Both the position numbers and the translations under genes were made by a program. The notes under the pieces are model-generated. The model did not search any database, had not been told where the DNA came from, and saw nothing but the letters and a program-made list of their open reading frames with translations. From NCBI RefSeq assembly GCF_013426735.1, contig NZ_AP023274.1, forward strand, positions 1 to 64,000: 64,000 nucleotides of DNA, given 5' to 3'. Each line of letters starts with the position of its first letter. The stretch's first letter is position 1. Below are positions 44,749 to 53,176 of this stretch, in pieces. The DNA comes from Agrobacterium vitis. GTDB taxonomy: Bacteria; Pseudomonadota; Alphaproteobacteria; Rhizobiales; Rhizobiaceae.

Positions 44749-45282
44749 TTACTGGGTTTCCAAGATCTTCTGCTTCAGCTTTTCGTTGAAACGATCGCGC
44801 CACTCGTGCAACGGCTGGAAATCTTCGTGCGCACGATTGGTTGCCTCGGATATGCGATAAATCTCATCGGCCGGAAGAGTGAAATCGACCGGGTCGGCGC
44901 AAGGCTGCTTTACATACCATTCCGTGTCGGTGAAATATTCCAGCCGGTTGCCCTCAGGATCAGGGAAATAGATCGACCAGGCAATGCCGTGGCTCACGCA
45001 GCGCATCTCCTTAGTGCCAGCATCAACAAGACGACGATGGACTTCACGCACTTCTTCAAGCGTGTCCAACTTGAACGAAAGCTGCTGCACCTGCGGGGTG
45101 TCAGCTGTCCGGCCAGCAAATAGCGCAACCTGGTGATGTTCCTCGATGTTGCGGCTCAAGAAGCACATTCTGCCCGGCACTTCATCTGTAACGATAAACC
45201 CGAGCACATTGATGTAATATTCACGCATGAGCGCGAGATCGTGAACGAAAAGCCCGACATGGCTGATGGAAACCTGTTGCAT
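44749..45282 (-). CDS. Small extradiol dioxygenase-like (VOC/glyoxalase-fold) protein
   Basis: Vicinal-oxygen-chelate protein of 177 residues. Metal ligands of type I extradiol enzymes are placed at ISHVGLFVHD (His), EEHHQVALFA (His) and NRLEYFTDTE (Glu). The sequence resembles catechol 2,3-dioxygenase-like proteins with one domain pair, so ring cleavage of a catechol or hydroquinone is plausible. ATG 45282 follows GGGAGGTAGG. It is in a minus-strand operon with GlcG-like and FAH proteins. Confidence 0.85.
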   Translation of the reverse strand: MQQVSISHVGLFVHDLALMREYYINVLGFIVTDEVPGRMCFLSRNIEEHHQVALFAGRTADTPQVQQLSFKLDTLEEVREVHRRLVDAGTKEMRCVSHGIAWSIYFPDPEGNRLEYFTDTEWYVKQPCADPVDFTLPADEIYRISEATNRAHEDFQPLHEWRDRFNEKLKQKILETQ

Positions 45283-45317
45283 TCCTACCTCCCTGAAACT
45301 CACTTTTGATAACAGAA

Positions 45318-45334
45318 CGATATTCCCAATATCG
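45318..45334. promoter_or_regulatory. Perfect palindrome before the extradiol gene
   Basis: CGATATT (45318-45324) and AATATCG (45328-45334) enclose CCC. A further AATATCG half site is near 45372. It is 36 bases before the extradiol start, in a good position for an operator. Confidence 0.5.
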
Positions 45335-45345
45335 AATACCATATC

Positions 45346-45366
45346 AATCTCACAAATTGAGATTAA
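45346..45366. promoter_or_regulatory. 21-bp operator candidate, site A
   Basis: Palindrome AATCTCA-CAAAT-TGAGATT plus AA. It matches site B at 45868 in 18 of 21 positions (AATCTCACAA, then AGATTAA). Site A is upstream of the extradiol gene. Confidence 0.6.
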
Positions 45367-45377
45367 CGTCAATATCG

Positions 45378-45821
45378 TTATGGCGCCTTCGCCGGCAAAA
45401 TCGCAGAGATGATCTCGGCATTCGATAAAAGCGCGTCCAAGGCAGCCTGGGCAATGCGTTCATCCTGATGGGACTGAACCCCAGACACACCGATTCCGCC
45501 CAAGCACCATTTTTCAACCATGATCGGCAGCCCGCCCTGAATCGGCAATCCGTATGAAAGTTTGAGAAAAACGGGTCTTTCTGCGATTCTTTCCTCCATA
45601 TCCTTTGATTTTCGCCGGGAAATTGCCGCCATTTTTGCTTTTCCGATGGCGATTTCGCTTGTGGCAGAGCCGGTGCCATCCATTCGTTCAAGACGAAGAA
45701 GAGCGCCGCCTTCGTCAACAATGGCAATCGTGACACTCCAACTGTTTGCTTCGGCACATCTGCGGGCTGCCTCGCACATCAGAATTATGTCGATCTCATT
45801 CAGGTGTGGCCTCATATGCAT
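45378..45821 (-). CDS. GlcG/HbpS-family protein
   Basis: A 147-residue protein of the GlcG/HbpS (DUF336) family, which includes haem-binding and cofactor-associated proteins found in many degradation operons. Visible are WSVTIAIVDEGGALLRLERM, the GKAKMAAISRRKSKD helix and the GGLPI..GGIGVSGVQSHQDE C-terminal core. ATG 45821 follows AAGGAGAAAA. It is cotranscribed with or just upstream of the extradiol and FAH genes. Its role is uncertain. Confidence 0.8.
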   Translation of the reverse strand: MHMRPHLNEIDIILMCEAARRCAEANSWSVTIAIVDEGGALLRLERMDGTGSATSEIAIGKAKMAAISRRKSKDMEERIAERPVFLKLSYGLPIQGGLPIMVEKWCLGGIGVSGVQSHQDERIAQAALDALLSNAEIISAILPAKAP

Positions 45822-45867
45822 GTGTCGTTTTCTCCTTAGGGATGAAAGTCTCTCAAAAAATTGGATA

Positions 45868-45888
45868 AATCTCACAATATTAGATTAA
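45868..45888. promoter_or_regulatory. 21-bp operator candidate, site B
   Basis: Copy of site A, with AATCTCACAA and AGATTAA conserved, in the divergent region between GlcG-like and MmgE/PrpD genes. The repeat at both promoters suggests one regulator controls both directions. Confidence 0.6.
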
Positions 45889-46075
45889 TTGACATTTTCA
45901 AAGGGGCATGCCAAACCTTTTAGCGTCGCTGACGCGTCGCGATCTCACTCTGGGGGGAGTTCATGTTTTTCCGCGGTCATAAAATCAATCTGGCTTCAAT
46001 GCTGGACGCAGCAGCATCCGTCAGCAGATGGCAGCCAAGCCAAGCTTTTCAAGAACACGCAAAGGGAACCCATCA

Positions 46076-47557
46076 ATGACCACGTTGATTGACGACGTTT
46101 CCAAACGGATCGCTTCAGGAGCACCCTTTCGGCAAGATCCCCTTGTTTCGCAGGGCCTGTCTATCCACGTCCTCGACACTATCGGTGCATGGATTGCGGG
46201 GCGTGCGACACGAGAAGGCCATCGTCTTTCACGGCTCAGAGATGAGAAATCCCAGTCATTGGCACCACTGACGCGCTCAACACTGGACACGATTGCACTG
46301 AGGGTCGCCACCGCACGGCTGAGCGAGGTGGACGATGTGCATATGCCCTCATGCACAACGCCGGGCGCGATTGTGGTTATGACGGCTTTGTCTTTGATGG
46401 CCGATCTGGCGGATCGTGCTGACACCATTCTGTTTATCGATGCACTCCACGCGGGATATGAGATCATGACCCGCCTTGGCGAAGCGGTGTCCGGTCCTGA
46501 TATCTTGCACACGGGGATCTGGCCCACCTACCTGCTCGCACCGGTCACAACGGCCGCAGTCACCGCAAAGCTTTTGGGCTTGGATTGGGAACGGACAGCG
46601 CATGCCTTGGCCATTGCGCTTTCCACGTCGAGTGGAAGGCCGGGAGGCAGCGTCAGTGGCGGGGTGGTTGGTGGCGCGGGAACCTCTGCGCGTTGGCTGC
46701 TCGCGGGCCTTGCCGCAAAAACGGGCTGCATCGCCGCCCTCAGTGCCTCGAAAGGCTTCAATGGCGATAGAAACTTCATGGATGGAGAGTGGCCCGCCCG
46801 AAGCCACGGCGTAACATTGGAGAAGGATATTCTCCTGAATGTCTTTGAAGGTCAGGCGGCAGTCCTTGGCACCAGTATCAAGCCTTATTGCGCAGCCAAG
46901 CACGCCATAGCCGCCATCGACGGCTTTCAAATGCTTCTGAAACAGGGTGTTCCGCTTGACACTGTGACCAAGGTTGTTGTGAAAGCCCCGCCCGTGCATG
47001 CTGGCATGATTGGCCATCATGATGTCAGTTTGAGCCGCCTTTCTCGCATTACCAGTTGCAGCTATAATCTAGCACTGGCGGCATTTTGGCCGGATAAATT
47101 GCTCGATATCGAGCGAACCGATGCCGTGGCTGACCCAGCGGTGGTGGAGTTTGCAAAAAAGGTGGAGGTTGTTGCCGATCCTGAACTGGCGCACCAATGC
47201 CCTCAGAATTACCCCGCGAGCATCGATCTTTTCATCAATGAGAGGATTATTGCTTCAATTGCCATATCGGACGCCCTCGGCGACCCCGCCAAACCCTTCG
47301 ATCTTGATTTGGCACGAGGAAAATTTCGCCGTCTCGCGCGCGGCATCATCCGTGAAAGCCTGGCGCTGCACATCGAGCAATGCTGTCTGGACTTGAACAA
47401 TCCAACGGCTGGGCCGGAACTGGCGGCGATCATGACGGAGATAGACAATTCACTGACACCCAAAACGGTGGCAGACCATGACAGGGAAGACATGCAAAAC
47501 GCCGGAATGATATCGGCCGCAGAACTGGAGAGGAGAGATTATGGTAAGGTCAGTTGA
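46076..47557 (+). CDS. MmgE/PrpD-family protein
   Basis: Protein of 493 residues from the MmgE/PrpD fold, whose members include 2-methylcitrate dehydratase, cis-aconitate decarboxylase and related lyases. Family marks are SIHVLDTIGAWIAG, EVDDVHMPSCTTPGAIVVMT, GYEIMTRLGEAV and the later SIKPYCAAKHAIAAIDGFQ. ATG 46076 follows AAAGGGAA. Its 3' end overlaps the next gene, a flavin monooxygenase, by 17 bases, so both act in one pathway; a hydratase or decarboxylase step on a ring-derived acid is likely. Confidence 0.86.
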   Translation: MTTLIDDVSKRIASGAPFRQDPLVSQGLSIHVLDTIGAWIAGRATREGHRLSRLRDEKSQSLAPLTRSTLDTIALRVATARLSEVDDVHMPSCTTPGAIVVMTALSLMADLADRADTILFIDALHAGYEIMTRLGEAVSGPDILHTGIWPTYLLAPVTTAAVTAKLLGLDWERTAHALAIALSTSSGRPGGSVSGGVVGGAGTSARWLLAGLAAKTGCIAALSASKGFNGDRNFMDGEWPARSHGVTLEKDILLNVFEGQAAVLGTSIKPYCAAKHAIAAIDGFQMLLKQGVPLDTVTKVVVKAPPVHAGMIGHHDVSLSRLSRITSCSYNLALAAFWPDKLLDIERTDAVADPAVVEFAKKVEVVADPELAHQCPQNYPASIDLFINERIIASIAISDALGDPAKPFDLDLARGKFRRLARGIIRESLALHIEQCCLDLNNPTAGPELAAIMTEIDNSLTPKTVADHDREDMQNAGMISAAELERRDYGKVS

Positions 47558-49052
47558 TGTCGTCATTGTAGGGTTGGGTCCAACAGGTGCCACCTTGGCA
47601 AACCTGCTGTGCAGCATGGACCTGACGGTATGCATCGTTGAGGCCGATGAAACGATGTTTACGCTGCCGCGTGCGACCCATTTTGATGGGGAGGTGATGC
47701 GGGTGTTTCAAACAATCGGGCTTGCAGACAAGATCAAGCCCGACACACACGTCAATCCCGGCATGACCTTTATCAACGCACAGCACGACGTCATCCTGCA
47801 CTGGCCGCGTCCCGCCGAAGTGGGGCCGCAGAACTGGCATGGAAGTTATCGCTTTCACCAACCGGCGCTGGAAACCGTGTTGCGGGAGGGCCTCAATCGC
47901 TTCCCGCACGCAAAGGTGTTGTCGGGCTGTGAAATCGTTTCACTCAAACAGGGCGAAGACGGCGTTGTAGCACAATACCGAATGCGCAAGACTGGCGAGA
48001 CCGCATCCGTCAAGGGGCGGTACCTTGTTGGATGTGACGGCGGACGATCACCTGTTCGTGGCATGATCTCGAGCCAGCTTGAAGACCTCGGAAGCCATGA
48101 ACGTTGGATCGTGGTCGATCTGCTGATGAACCGGGATGTTGACGGCCTGACGGACGGTACGGTTCAATTTTGCAACCCGGTGCGCCCCACGACCTTCATG
48201 CGCTGCGTCAAAAATCGACGCCGGTGGGAATTTATGGTGATGCCCGGGGATGATCTTGAACAGCTTCTGACACCTGAGGGTATTTGGGGTCTTCTGTCAC
48301 CTTGGCTCACACCCGATGATGGCGAGATCGAGCGTGCGGTGACCTATTTCTTCCACGCTGTCATGGCCAAGCCATGGCGGGTGGATCGCGTGCTTCTTGC
48401 CGGAGATGCCGCGCACCAGACACCACCTTTTCTTGGTCAGGGGCTTTGTGCTGGCATCAGGGACAGTTCCAATCTCGCCTGGAAGCTCGCCCATGTGATC
48501 AAAGGCATGGCATCGGAGGCGCTCCTCGATACGTATGAACTGGAACGAGCACCACATGTTCGTAAATATATCGAGAATGCCATACAGATCGGCAGTATCA
48601 TTCAGACAGTTGACCCTGAACTGGCACGCGAAAGAGATGAGAATCTGGCCAAGGGTGGGCGGTTTATCACCTCAATCAATGCGCAACTCGGCGCGGGACT
48701 TCATGGATCGGAACCACTCCCGGCAGGCATGATTTCTCGGCAACCGATCCTGACGTCCGGTCGCCCGCTAGACGACGTGGTCGGCAATGCTTTCGTGGTT
48801 CTTGGTGCGAAGGATGTGCTGGACAAGGTATCGAAAGACACACGCAGGCGATGGGATGATGTCGGTTTGATCTGCCTTGCTGATGAGGGCAGCGACTATT
48901 TGGCTGAGATTGGTGCGATGGCCATTATCATTCGGCCCGACCGTTACATTTTGGGGATCGCCAATAGCCCGCAAGACCTTGATCGTATCTCAGAATTGCT
49001 TCCCACTCAGGCCCGGCAGACAGAAATGACGGGGATAGCCGCTCAAGGGTAA
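47541..49052 (+). CDS. FAD-dependent aromatic monooxygenase (MhpA-like)
   Basis: Class A flavoprotein hydroxylase of 503 residues. It has GLGPTGATLANLL at the N terminus, VGCDGGRSPVRGM in the middle and RVLLAGDAAHQTPPFLGQG near residue 285, all typical of 3-(3-hydroxyphenyl)propionate hydroxylase relatives. It lacks an obvious long thioredoxin-like tail and so is shorter than PheA-type enzymes. It overlaps MmgE/PrpD and ends 10 bases before a strong terminator. It could start the route whose ring product feeds the adjacent extradiol enzyme. Confidence 0.88.
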   Translation: MVRSVDVVIVGLGPTGATLANLLCSMDLTVCIVEADETMFTLPRATHFDGEVMRVFQTIGLADKIKPDTHVNPGMTFINAQHDVILHWPRPAEVGPQNWHGSYRFHQPALETVLREGLNRFPHAKVLSGCEIVSLKQGEDGVVAQYRMRKTGETASVKGRYLVGCDGGRSPVRGMISSQLEDLGSHERWIVVDLLMNRDVDGLTDGTVQFCNPVRPTTFMRCVKNRRRWEFMVMPGDDLEQLLTPEGIWGLLSPWLTPDDGEIERAVTYFFHAVMAKPWRVDRVLLAGDAAHQTPPFLGQGLCAGIRDSSNLAWKLAHVIKGMASEALLDTYELERAPHVRKYIENAIQIGSIIQTVDPELARERDENLAKGGRFITSINAQLGAGLHGSEPLPAGMISRQPILTSGRPLDDVVGNAFVVLGAKDVLDKVSKDTRRRWDDVGLICLADEGSDYLAEIGAMAIIIRPDRYILGIANSPQDLDRISELLPTQARQTEMTGIAAQG

Positions 49053-49062
49053 TAGCATTCTT

Positions 49063-49109
49063 GAGGCCGTTCAGCGTCACCGATCTGGATGCTGAACGGC
49101 CTCGTTTTC
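49063..49109 (+). terminator. Rho-independent-type terminator
   Basis: GAGGCCGTTCAGC (49063-49075) and GCTGAACGGCCTC (49091-49103) are perfect 13-bp arms followed by GTTTTC. It closes the MmgE-monooxygenase operon. Confidence 0.8.
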
Positions 49110-49287
49110 ATTGGATCAGGCTTTAAATCTGGATCGGATAAAAAGGAAATTATCAAACGACTATAAAGCATGATAGCGTTGGCACGCTCGATGGCGCGCA
49201 ACGCTATCATAGAAAATAGATAAGCCTTGCTCTGGCGGTATCGAATATGGCGATAAGGCCGTATTCGATCATTGTCCTCATAGGATT

Positions 49288-50142
49288 TTATAGCTGTTCT
49301 GCCTTGATCGAATTGCGCAAGATGCCAATTTCGGAGATCTCAACTTCAACAATGTCTCCATCCTTGAGGAACAGTTGCGGGTTGCGGCGAACGCCGACGC
49401 CACCGGGCGTTCCCGTAACAATCACATCGCCCGCTTCCAAGGGGGTAAAGATCGAGCAATACTCGATAATTTCCGGAATAGAGAAAATCATCTGGCTGGC
49501 GTCTGCGCTCTGGACTTCTTGTCCGTTGACGCGTGTCTTGAGATGCAGCGGTGCATTGTCAGGAATTTCACCACGCGTTGACATCCAGGGGCCAAAACCA
49601 CCCGTTTGATACCAGTTTTTACCCGGCGTCCATTGCCCTGTGTGTCCCTGCCATTCACGAATGCTGCCGTCATTGTAAGGCGCATAGCCGGCAATATGGC
49701 TCCAGGAATCGGCTTGCGATATCCGGCGACCAGGCTTGCCGATGATGATTGCAATCTCCCCTTCATAATCGAATGTGTGGGATTCGGGCGGAGCCACCAA
49801 AGGCTGCATGTGGCCAATCTGGCTGGCTGGGAAACGCGCAAAAACCATCGGCTTCTTGCTGGGGTCTCTGCCAATTTCAGAGCGGTGCGCCTCATAATTC
49901 ACGCCAATACAGATGATTTTCGGCGGGTTGGGGATGACCGGAAGAAACGTAATATCCGTTAACGCATAATCCGGCTTTACCCCGACACATGCCGCTTCAA
50001 GTTCGCGGAGGGCATCTGCTTCAAGGACCGCCAGAAGATCTGCATAGCGCCCTTCAAACTTGCGACCAAGATCGATAACGCCGTCATCAATGACAGCACC
50101 GAAGCTTTTACGGTTCTGGATTTCAAAACTCAGTAGTTTCAT
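49288..50142 (-). CDS. Fumarylacetoacetate hydrolase-family enzyme (2)
   Basis: FAH-fold enzyme of 284 residues. KIICIGVNYEAHRSEIG, the acidic FDYEGEIAIIIGKPGRRIS site, and VIVTGTPGGVGVRR are conserved. It is the last gene of the 54400-to-49288 minus-strand operon and is clearly different from the FAH protein at 43620. It likely hydrolyses or isomerises the product of the flavin monooxygenase route of this operon. The exact substrate is unknown. Confidence 0.88.
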   Translation of the reverse strand: MKLLSFEIQNRKSFGAVIDDGVIDLGRKFEGRYADLLAVLEADALRELEAACVGVKPDYALTDITFLPVIPNPPKIICIGVNYEAHRSEIGRDPSKKPMVFARFPASQIGHMQPLVAPPESHTFDYEGEIAIIIGKPGRRISQADSWSHIAGYAPYNDGSIREWQGHTGQWTPGKNWYQTGGFGPWMSTRGEIPDNAPLHLKTRVNGQEVQSADASQMIFSIPEIIEYCSIFTPLEAGDVIVTGTPGGVGVRRNPQLFLKDGDIVEVEISEIGILRNSIKAEQL

Positions 50143-50201
50143 GTCTTACGCACTCCTGTTTGTACCGGTTCTGGGATTGAGCACTCACCGTTGACCGGCA
50201 A

Positions 50202-50762
50202 TCAAAGTCTTCCGGTCGCGGGGAGTGGAAACTCCTCCAGGAACGGCGCATATTCTGGCTCCAGATCAATCTCGATGGCCGCCATGACGCGAACGAGACC
50301 GATATATTCGCCGATGGTGACCAGCAGATCCACAAGGTGCTCGCTGCTGAGGGCTTGCGCGAGTTGATCGAAACGCTCCCCGGAGAGCGTGATGTGATCG
50401 GTGAGTTCTCTTGTTGCCGCCAACACGACCCGCGCCAGCGGCTCCAAGTGGGTCTCGCCACCTTCACTTTCCACGCCGATCGCCCGGATATCGTCCCGGC
50501 TCACCCCAAAGGAAAGCGCCACATCAACATGATGCGCCCATTCATAGGCAGAGCGGGTGCTGTAGCCGACTTGCAAGATCGCCAGTTCGCGAAGACGTGG
50601 GTTCAATCCACTTTGATGGCGGAAATACATTCCTCTTGCTGCAACAAGGTTCGCCAACACAGGACTATGCGCAACGGCCCGCGTAATATTCGACGTCATG
50701 CGCGGGATGTTGCGATGCTCGGGCTGAAGATCCTCCAATTTCAAATATTTTATGCGTCCCAT
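50202..50762 (-). CDS. Carboxymuconolactone decarboxylase-family protein (copy 2)
   Basis: CMD-fold protein of 186 residues with the core RLRELAILQVGYSTRSAYEW followed by AHHVDVALSFG. The conserved E-W-x-H-H is present but no CxxC. The ATG 50762 is 4 bases after the SDR stop and has TAAGGCG before it. In context it may decarboxylate, dehydrate or otherwise process a ring-derived acid. Confidence 0.85.
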   Translation of the reverse strand: MGRIKYLKLEDLQPEHRNIPRMTSNITRAVAHSPVLANLVAARGMYFRHQSGLNPRLRELAILQVGYSTRSAYEWAHHVDVALSFGVSRDDIRAIGVESEGGETHLEPLARVVLAATRELTDHITLSGERFDQLAQALSSEHLVDLLVTIGEYIGLVRVMAAIEIDLEPEYAPFLEEFPLPATGRL

Positions 50763-50766
50763 CGCC

Positions 50767-51621
50767 TTACGCCCCCAAGCTTCGTTTTGTCTCGCCAACA
50801 GCCTCGGCCACGATCGAAGCGGGATCATAACCGGACGATGCGAATGCGATGAGGTCTGGCTGATAATTGGACTGCGAGCAGATCAGGAAGGCATCCCGCT
50901 CAAGGCCTTCAATCAAGACCTTTGCGGCATGTTCTGCCGGCACACGCACAGTGCGTCGCGTCGGAACACCGATGGAAAACTCTTCTGGTGCAGGCATTCC
51001 CGGCGGCGGGGTTGGCGAGACGCCGCCTGGCATCTCGGCGGTTGCCGTAATACCGGGGCAGAAAACCGAGATGCCGACACCGGTCCCGCTTAGGGCATGC
51101 GCATAGGCATAGCTCATTGAAAGCTGGGCACCTTTGGAGGTGATATAGGGGCCCATGAAGCGGATCGGTGGATCAGGAAGCAGCGCCAATGCAGACGAGG
51201 TGTTGACGATGTGGCCCGCGTTGCGCTCCAGCATTCCCGGCAAAAAAGCCTTGATGGTGCGAAGATAGCCCAGCACATTGACATCGAATGCGGCTTGAAA
51301 CTGATCGAGACCAACGTTCAAAATTGAGCCGGTCACCGGAGGCTTGGCGGCGTTGTTGATGAGGATATCGACCACACCGCAGCGGCTTTCGACCTGTCGC
51401 TGCAAGTCAGCGACTTCCTGATCGTTGGCGAGATTGCAGCGGAAGGCTACCGCCTTGCCGCCGGGCACCGACTTGGCCGCTTCTTTCGCGCCGTCCTCGT
51501 TGATATCCACGATAACAACCCGGGCACCCAACTGGCCAAGGCTTCGTGCAGTTGCGCGACCGATACCGGTCGCGGCACCCGTTATGAGTACCAATTTGCC
51601 ATCGAATTTCATCAGTTGCAT
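50767..51621 (-). CDS. Short-chain dehydrogenase/reductase (SDR)
   Basis: NAD(P)-dependent oxidoreductase of 284 residues (or 281 from ATG 51612). The cofactor motif TGAATGIGRA, the NNAA stretch, catalytic serine in NTSSALALL and YITSK (YxxxK) are all present. It is between the dienelactone-hydrolase gene and CMD copy 2. It may oxidise a hydroxylated ring intermediate or reduce a keto group. Confidence 0.9.
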   Translation of the reverse strand: MQLMKFDGKLVLITGAATGIGRATARSLGQLGARVVIVDINEDGAKEAAKSVPGGKAVAFRCNLANDQEVADLQRQVESRCGVVDILINNAAKPPVTGSILNVGLDQFQAAFDVNVLGYLRTIKAFLPGMLERNAGHIVNTSSALALLPDPPIRFMGPYITSKGAQLSMSYAYAHALSGTGVGISVFCPGITATAEMPGGVSPTPPPGMPAPEEFSIGVPTRRTVRVPAEHAAKVLIEGLERDAFLICSQSNYQPDLIAFASSGYDPASIVAEAVGETKRSLGA

Positions 51622-51651
51622 CCTATGTTACAGCTATAGCCTATTGTTTTT

Positions 51652-51700
51652 GTTTGTCTTTTCAGGGAGATCGGAGTCCACTTTTCCTTGACAAACTTTA
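51652..51700. repeat. CTAGAGTTT-family repeat, copy 3 (inverted)
   Basis: Read on the minus strand it runs AAAGTTTGTCAAGGAAAAGT to GAAAAGACAAAC, as in copies 1 and 2. It lies between the SDR and dienelactone-hydrolase genes, and its first three bases on the minus strand form the TAA stop of the hydrolase. Confidence 0.7.
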
Positions 51701-52402
51701 GGCAGCCGGTGTTTCACCCAGAAGGGAAATGAAAGCGCCCCATGAGCAGGCATCAGCCTTGGCGTCATAACCAAAGCCGGGGCCAGCCTCATGAATATCT
51801 GGATCGGTGAACCCGTGACCAACACCCCCGAAGAGGCACAGTTGGTAGTCGACACCTGCGGTGCTCATGTCCTGCTGGAAGCCGTGTATTTGGCTCATCG
51901 GCGAAAAAGGGTCGGCATCACCGACACAAACCATCAGGGAGGTCTTGATGCCTGCCGCACCCCGCTCGCTCGTCAATGCACCATGAAAGACGGTTGCGCT
52001 TTTGACCGGAACACCCCACCGGGCCAGTTCAAGCCCGCACCAGCCACCGAAACAATAGCCAGCGACAGCGATAGCTCCGACATCCAATCGGGCGGCGTCA
52101 GAGAGGGCTTTCAACCCGGCTTCGACACGCGCCAGCAACAGATCGGGCTGCGCTTTCAGTGCGCCCACCAAGGCCCGCGCCTGCGCATGCTCTTTCACCA
52201 GCTGCCCTGCCCCGTATAAATCTGCTGCGAAGGCGTGATAGCCAAGGCTCGCCAGCATGTCGGCGCGTCTGCGCATATGAGGTCCGAGCCCAGGGGCTTC
52301 ATGCAGCAACAGAACGCCGGTTTTGGCGGCGCTGTCTCCCGCCGCATAATATCCGATACATTTTGTATCTCCGGCGTCATAACGCCGCTCAACACCCCGC
52401 AT
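51698..52402 (-). CDS. Dienelactone hydrolase-family protein
   Basis: Alpha/beta hydrolase of 234 residues. The nucleophile is a cysteine in VAGYCFGGWCG, as in classical dienelactone hydrolases, with the acid in VGDADPFSP and the histidine in GVGHGFTDPD. The start ATG 52402 overlaps the CMD copy-3 stop region by one base spacing (TGAG then ATG) and follows GGGGAGG. It probably opens a lactone or cleaves an ester formed in the same operon. Its stop codon is part of a repeat. Confidence 0.88.
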   Translation of the reverse strand: MRGVERRYDAGDTKCIGYYAAGDSAAKTGVLLLHEAPGLGPHMRRRADMLASLGYHAFAADLYGAGQLVKEHAQARALVGALKAQPDLLLARVEAGLKALSDAARLDVGAIAVAGYCFGGWCGLELARWGVPVKSATVFHGALTSERGAAGIKTSLMVCVGDADPFSPMSQIHGFQQDMSTAGVDYQLCLFGGVGHGFTDPDIHEAGPGFGYDAKADACSWGAFISLLGETPAA

Positions 52403-52403
52403 C

Positions 52404-53171
52404 TCACACACCTCCCCGTGTTAAGCTGTTGATGATCGGCAGGCCAAAAACCATGGCGTGAATGCCCATGCTCGATATCTGTTTGCACACATCGAGCACT
52501 TCCCGTGCGCTTGCTCCATGCTCCAATGCTGCCCGCACATGTTGACGCACGCCAACCGGATTGAGTTGGGTGACCTGCGCATGAACCGCAAGCGCAATCA
52601 GATGCGCCTCTTTCATCGACAGTGTTGCATCTGGACCCCGTATCGGGGCGGCCGCGAAATTGAGCCAGCATTGATAGAATTTCGGATCAAGCTTTATTCC
52701 TGCCTGAACCTCGTCCAATATTGCCCCGAAAACGGCGAGATGCTCCTTGCGCACCATCGTCGCAGACGGCTCATCGACAACAATCTCACCGGGCGCGAAC
52801 TCGGCAATTGCTTCAGCGGCGAGCAGATAAGAATGAATGCCCATCGCACTGACCGTCGCGACCACGGAAAGAAGCTCCGAAGGGCTAGCCCCCAAATCCA
52901 GTGCCTGCCGGGCGTGGTTTTTAAACCCCTTTTCGAACATATGCGTGGGCGAACAATTCGTTGCCACATAGATCAATTCGCGCAGTTTTGGCGATATCGA
53001 TCCTTGCTCGTCGGAATAGACGGAGAAATCGAGATAGGCCGCAACATAGGCTGGGGAATAGGACAGCATAGCTTCCCAGTCATCATGCCAGTGACCACGC
53101 CGACGTTTAAACTCCGCACGGATCCAGTCTGGATCGAGCGACGACCCTGCTGATGTCAAGATGGTCTCCAT
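52404..53171 (-). CDS. Two-domain carboxymuconolactone decarboxylase-family protein (copy 3)
   Basis: A 255-residue protein with two CMD-fold units: the first around LRELIYVATNCSPTHMFEKG, the second around MKEAHLIALAVHAQVTQLNP, with a HVRAALEHGASAREVLDVCK segment. No CxxC is present in either. ATG 53171 is taken in place of a long unsupported extension; it starts 5 bases after the monooxygenase stop. Its role is unknown; the duplication distinguishes it from copies 1 and 2. Confidence 0.84.
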   Translation of the reverse strand: METILTSAGSSLDPDWIRAEFKRRRGHWHDDWEAMLSYSPAYVAAYLDFSVYSDEQGSISPKLRELIYVATNCSPTHMFEKGFKNHARQALDLGASPSELLSVVATVSAMGIHSYLLAAEAIAEFAPGEIVVDEPSATMVRKEHLAVFGAILDEVQAGIKLDPKFYQCWLNFAAAPIRGPDATLSMKEAHLIALAVHAQVTQLNPVGVRQHVRAALEHGASAREVLDVCKQISSMGIHAMVFGLPIINSLTRGGV

Positions 53172-53176
53172 AGCAG

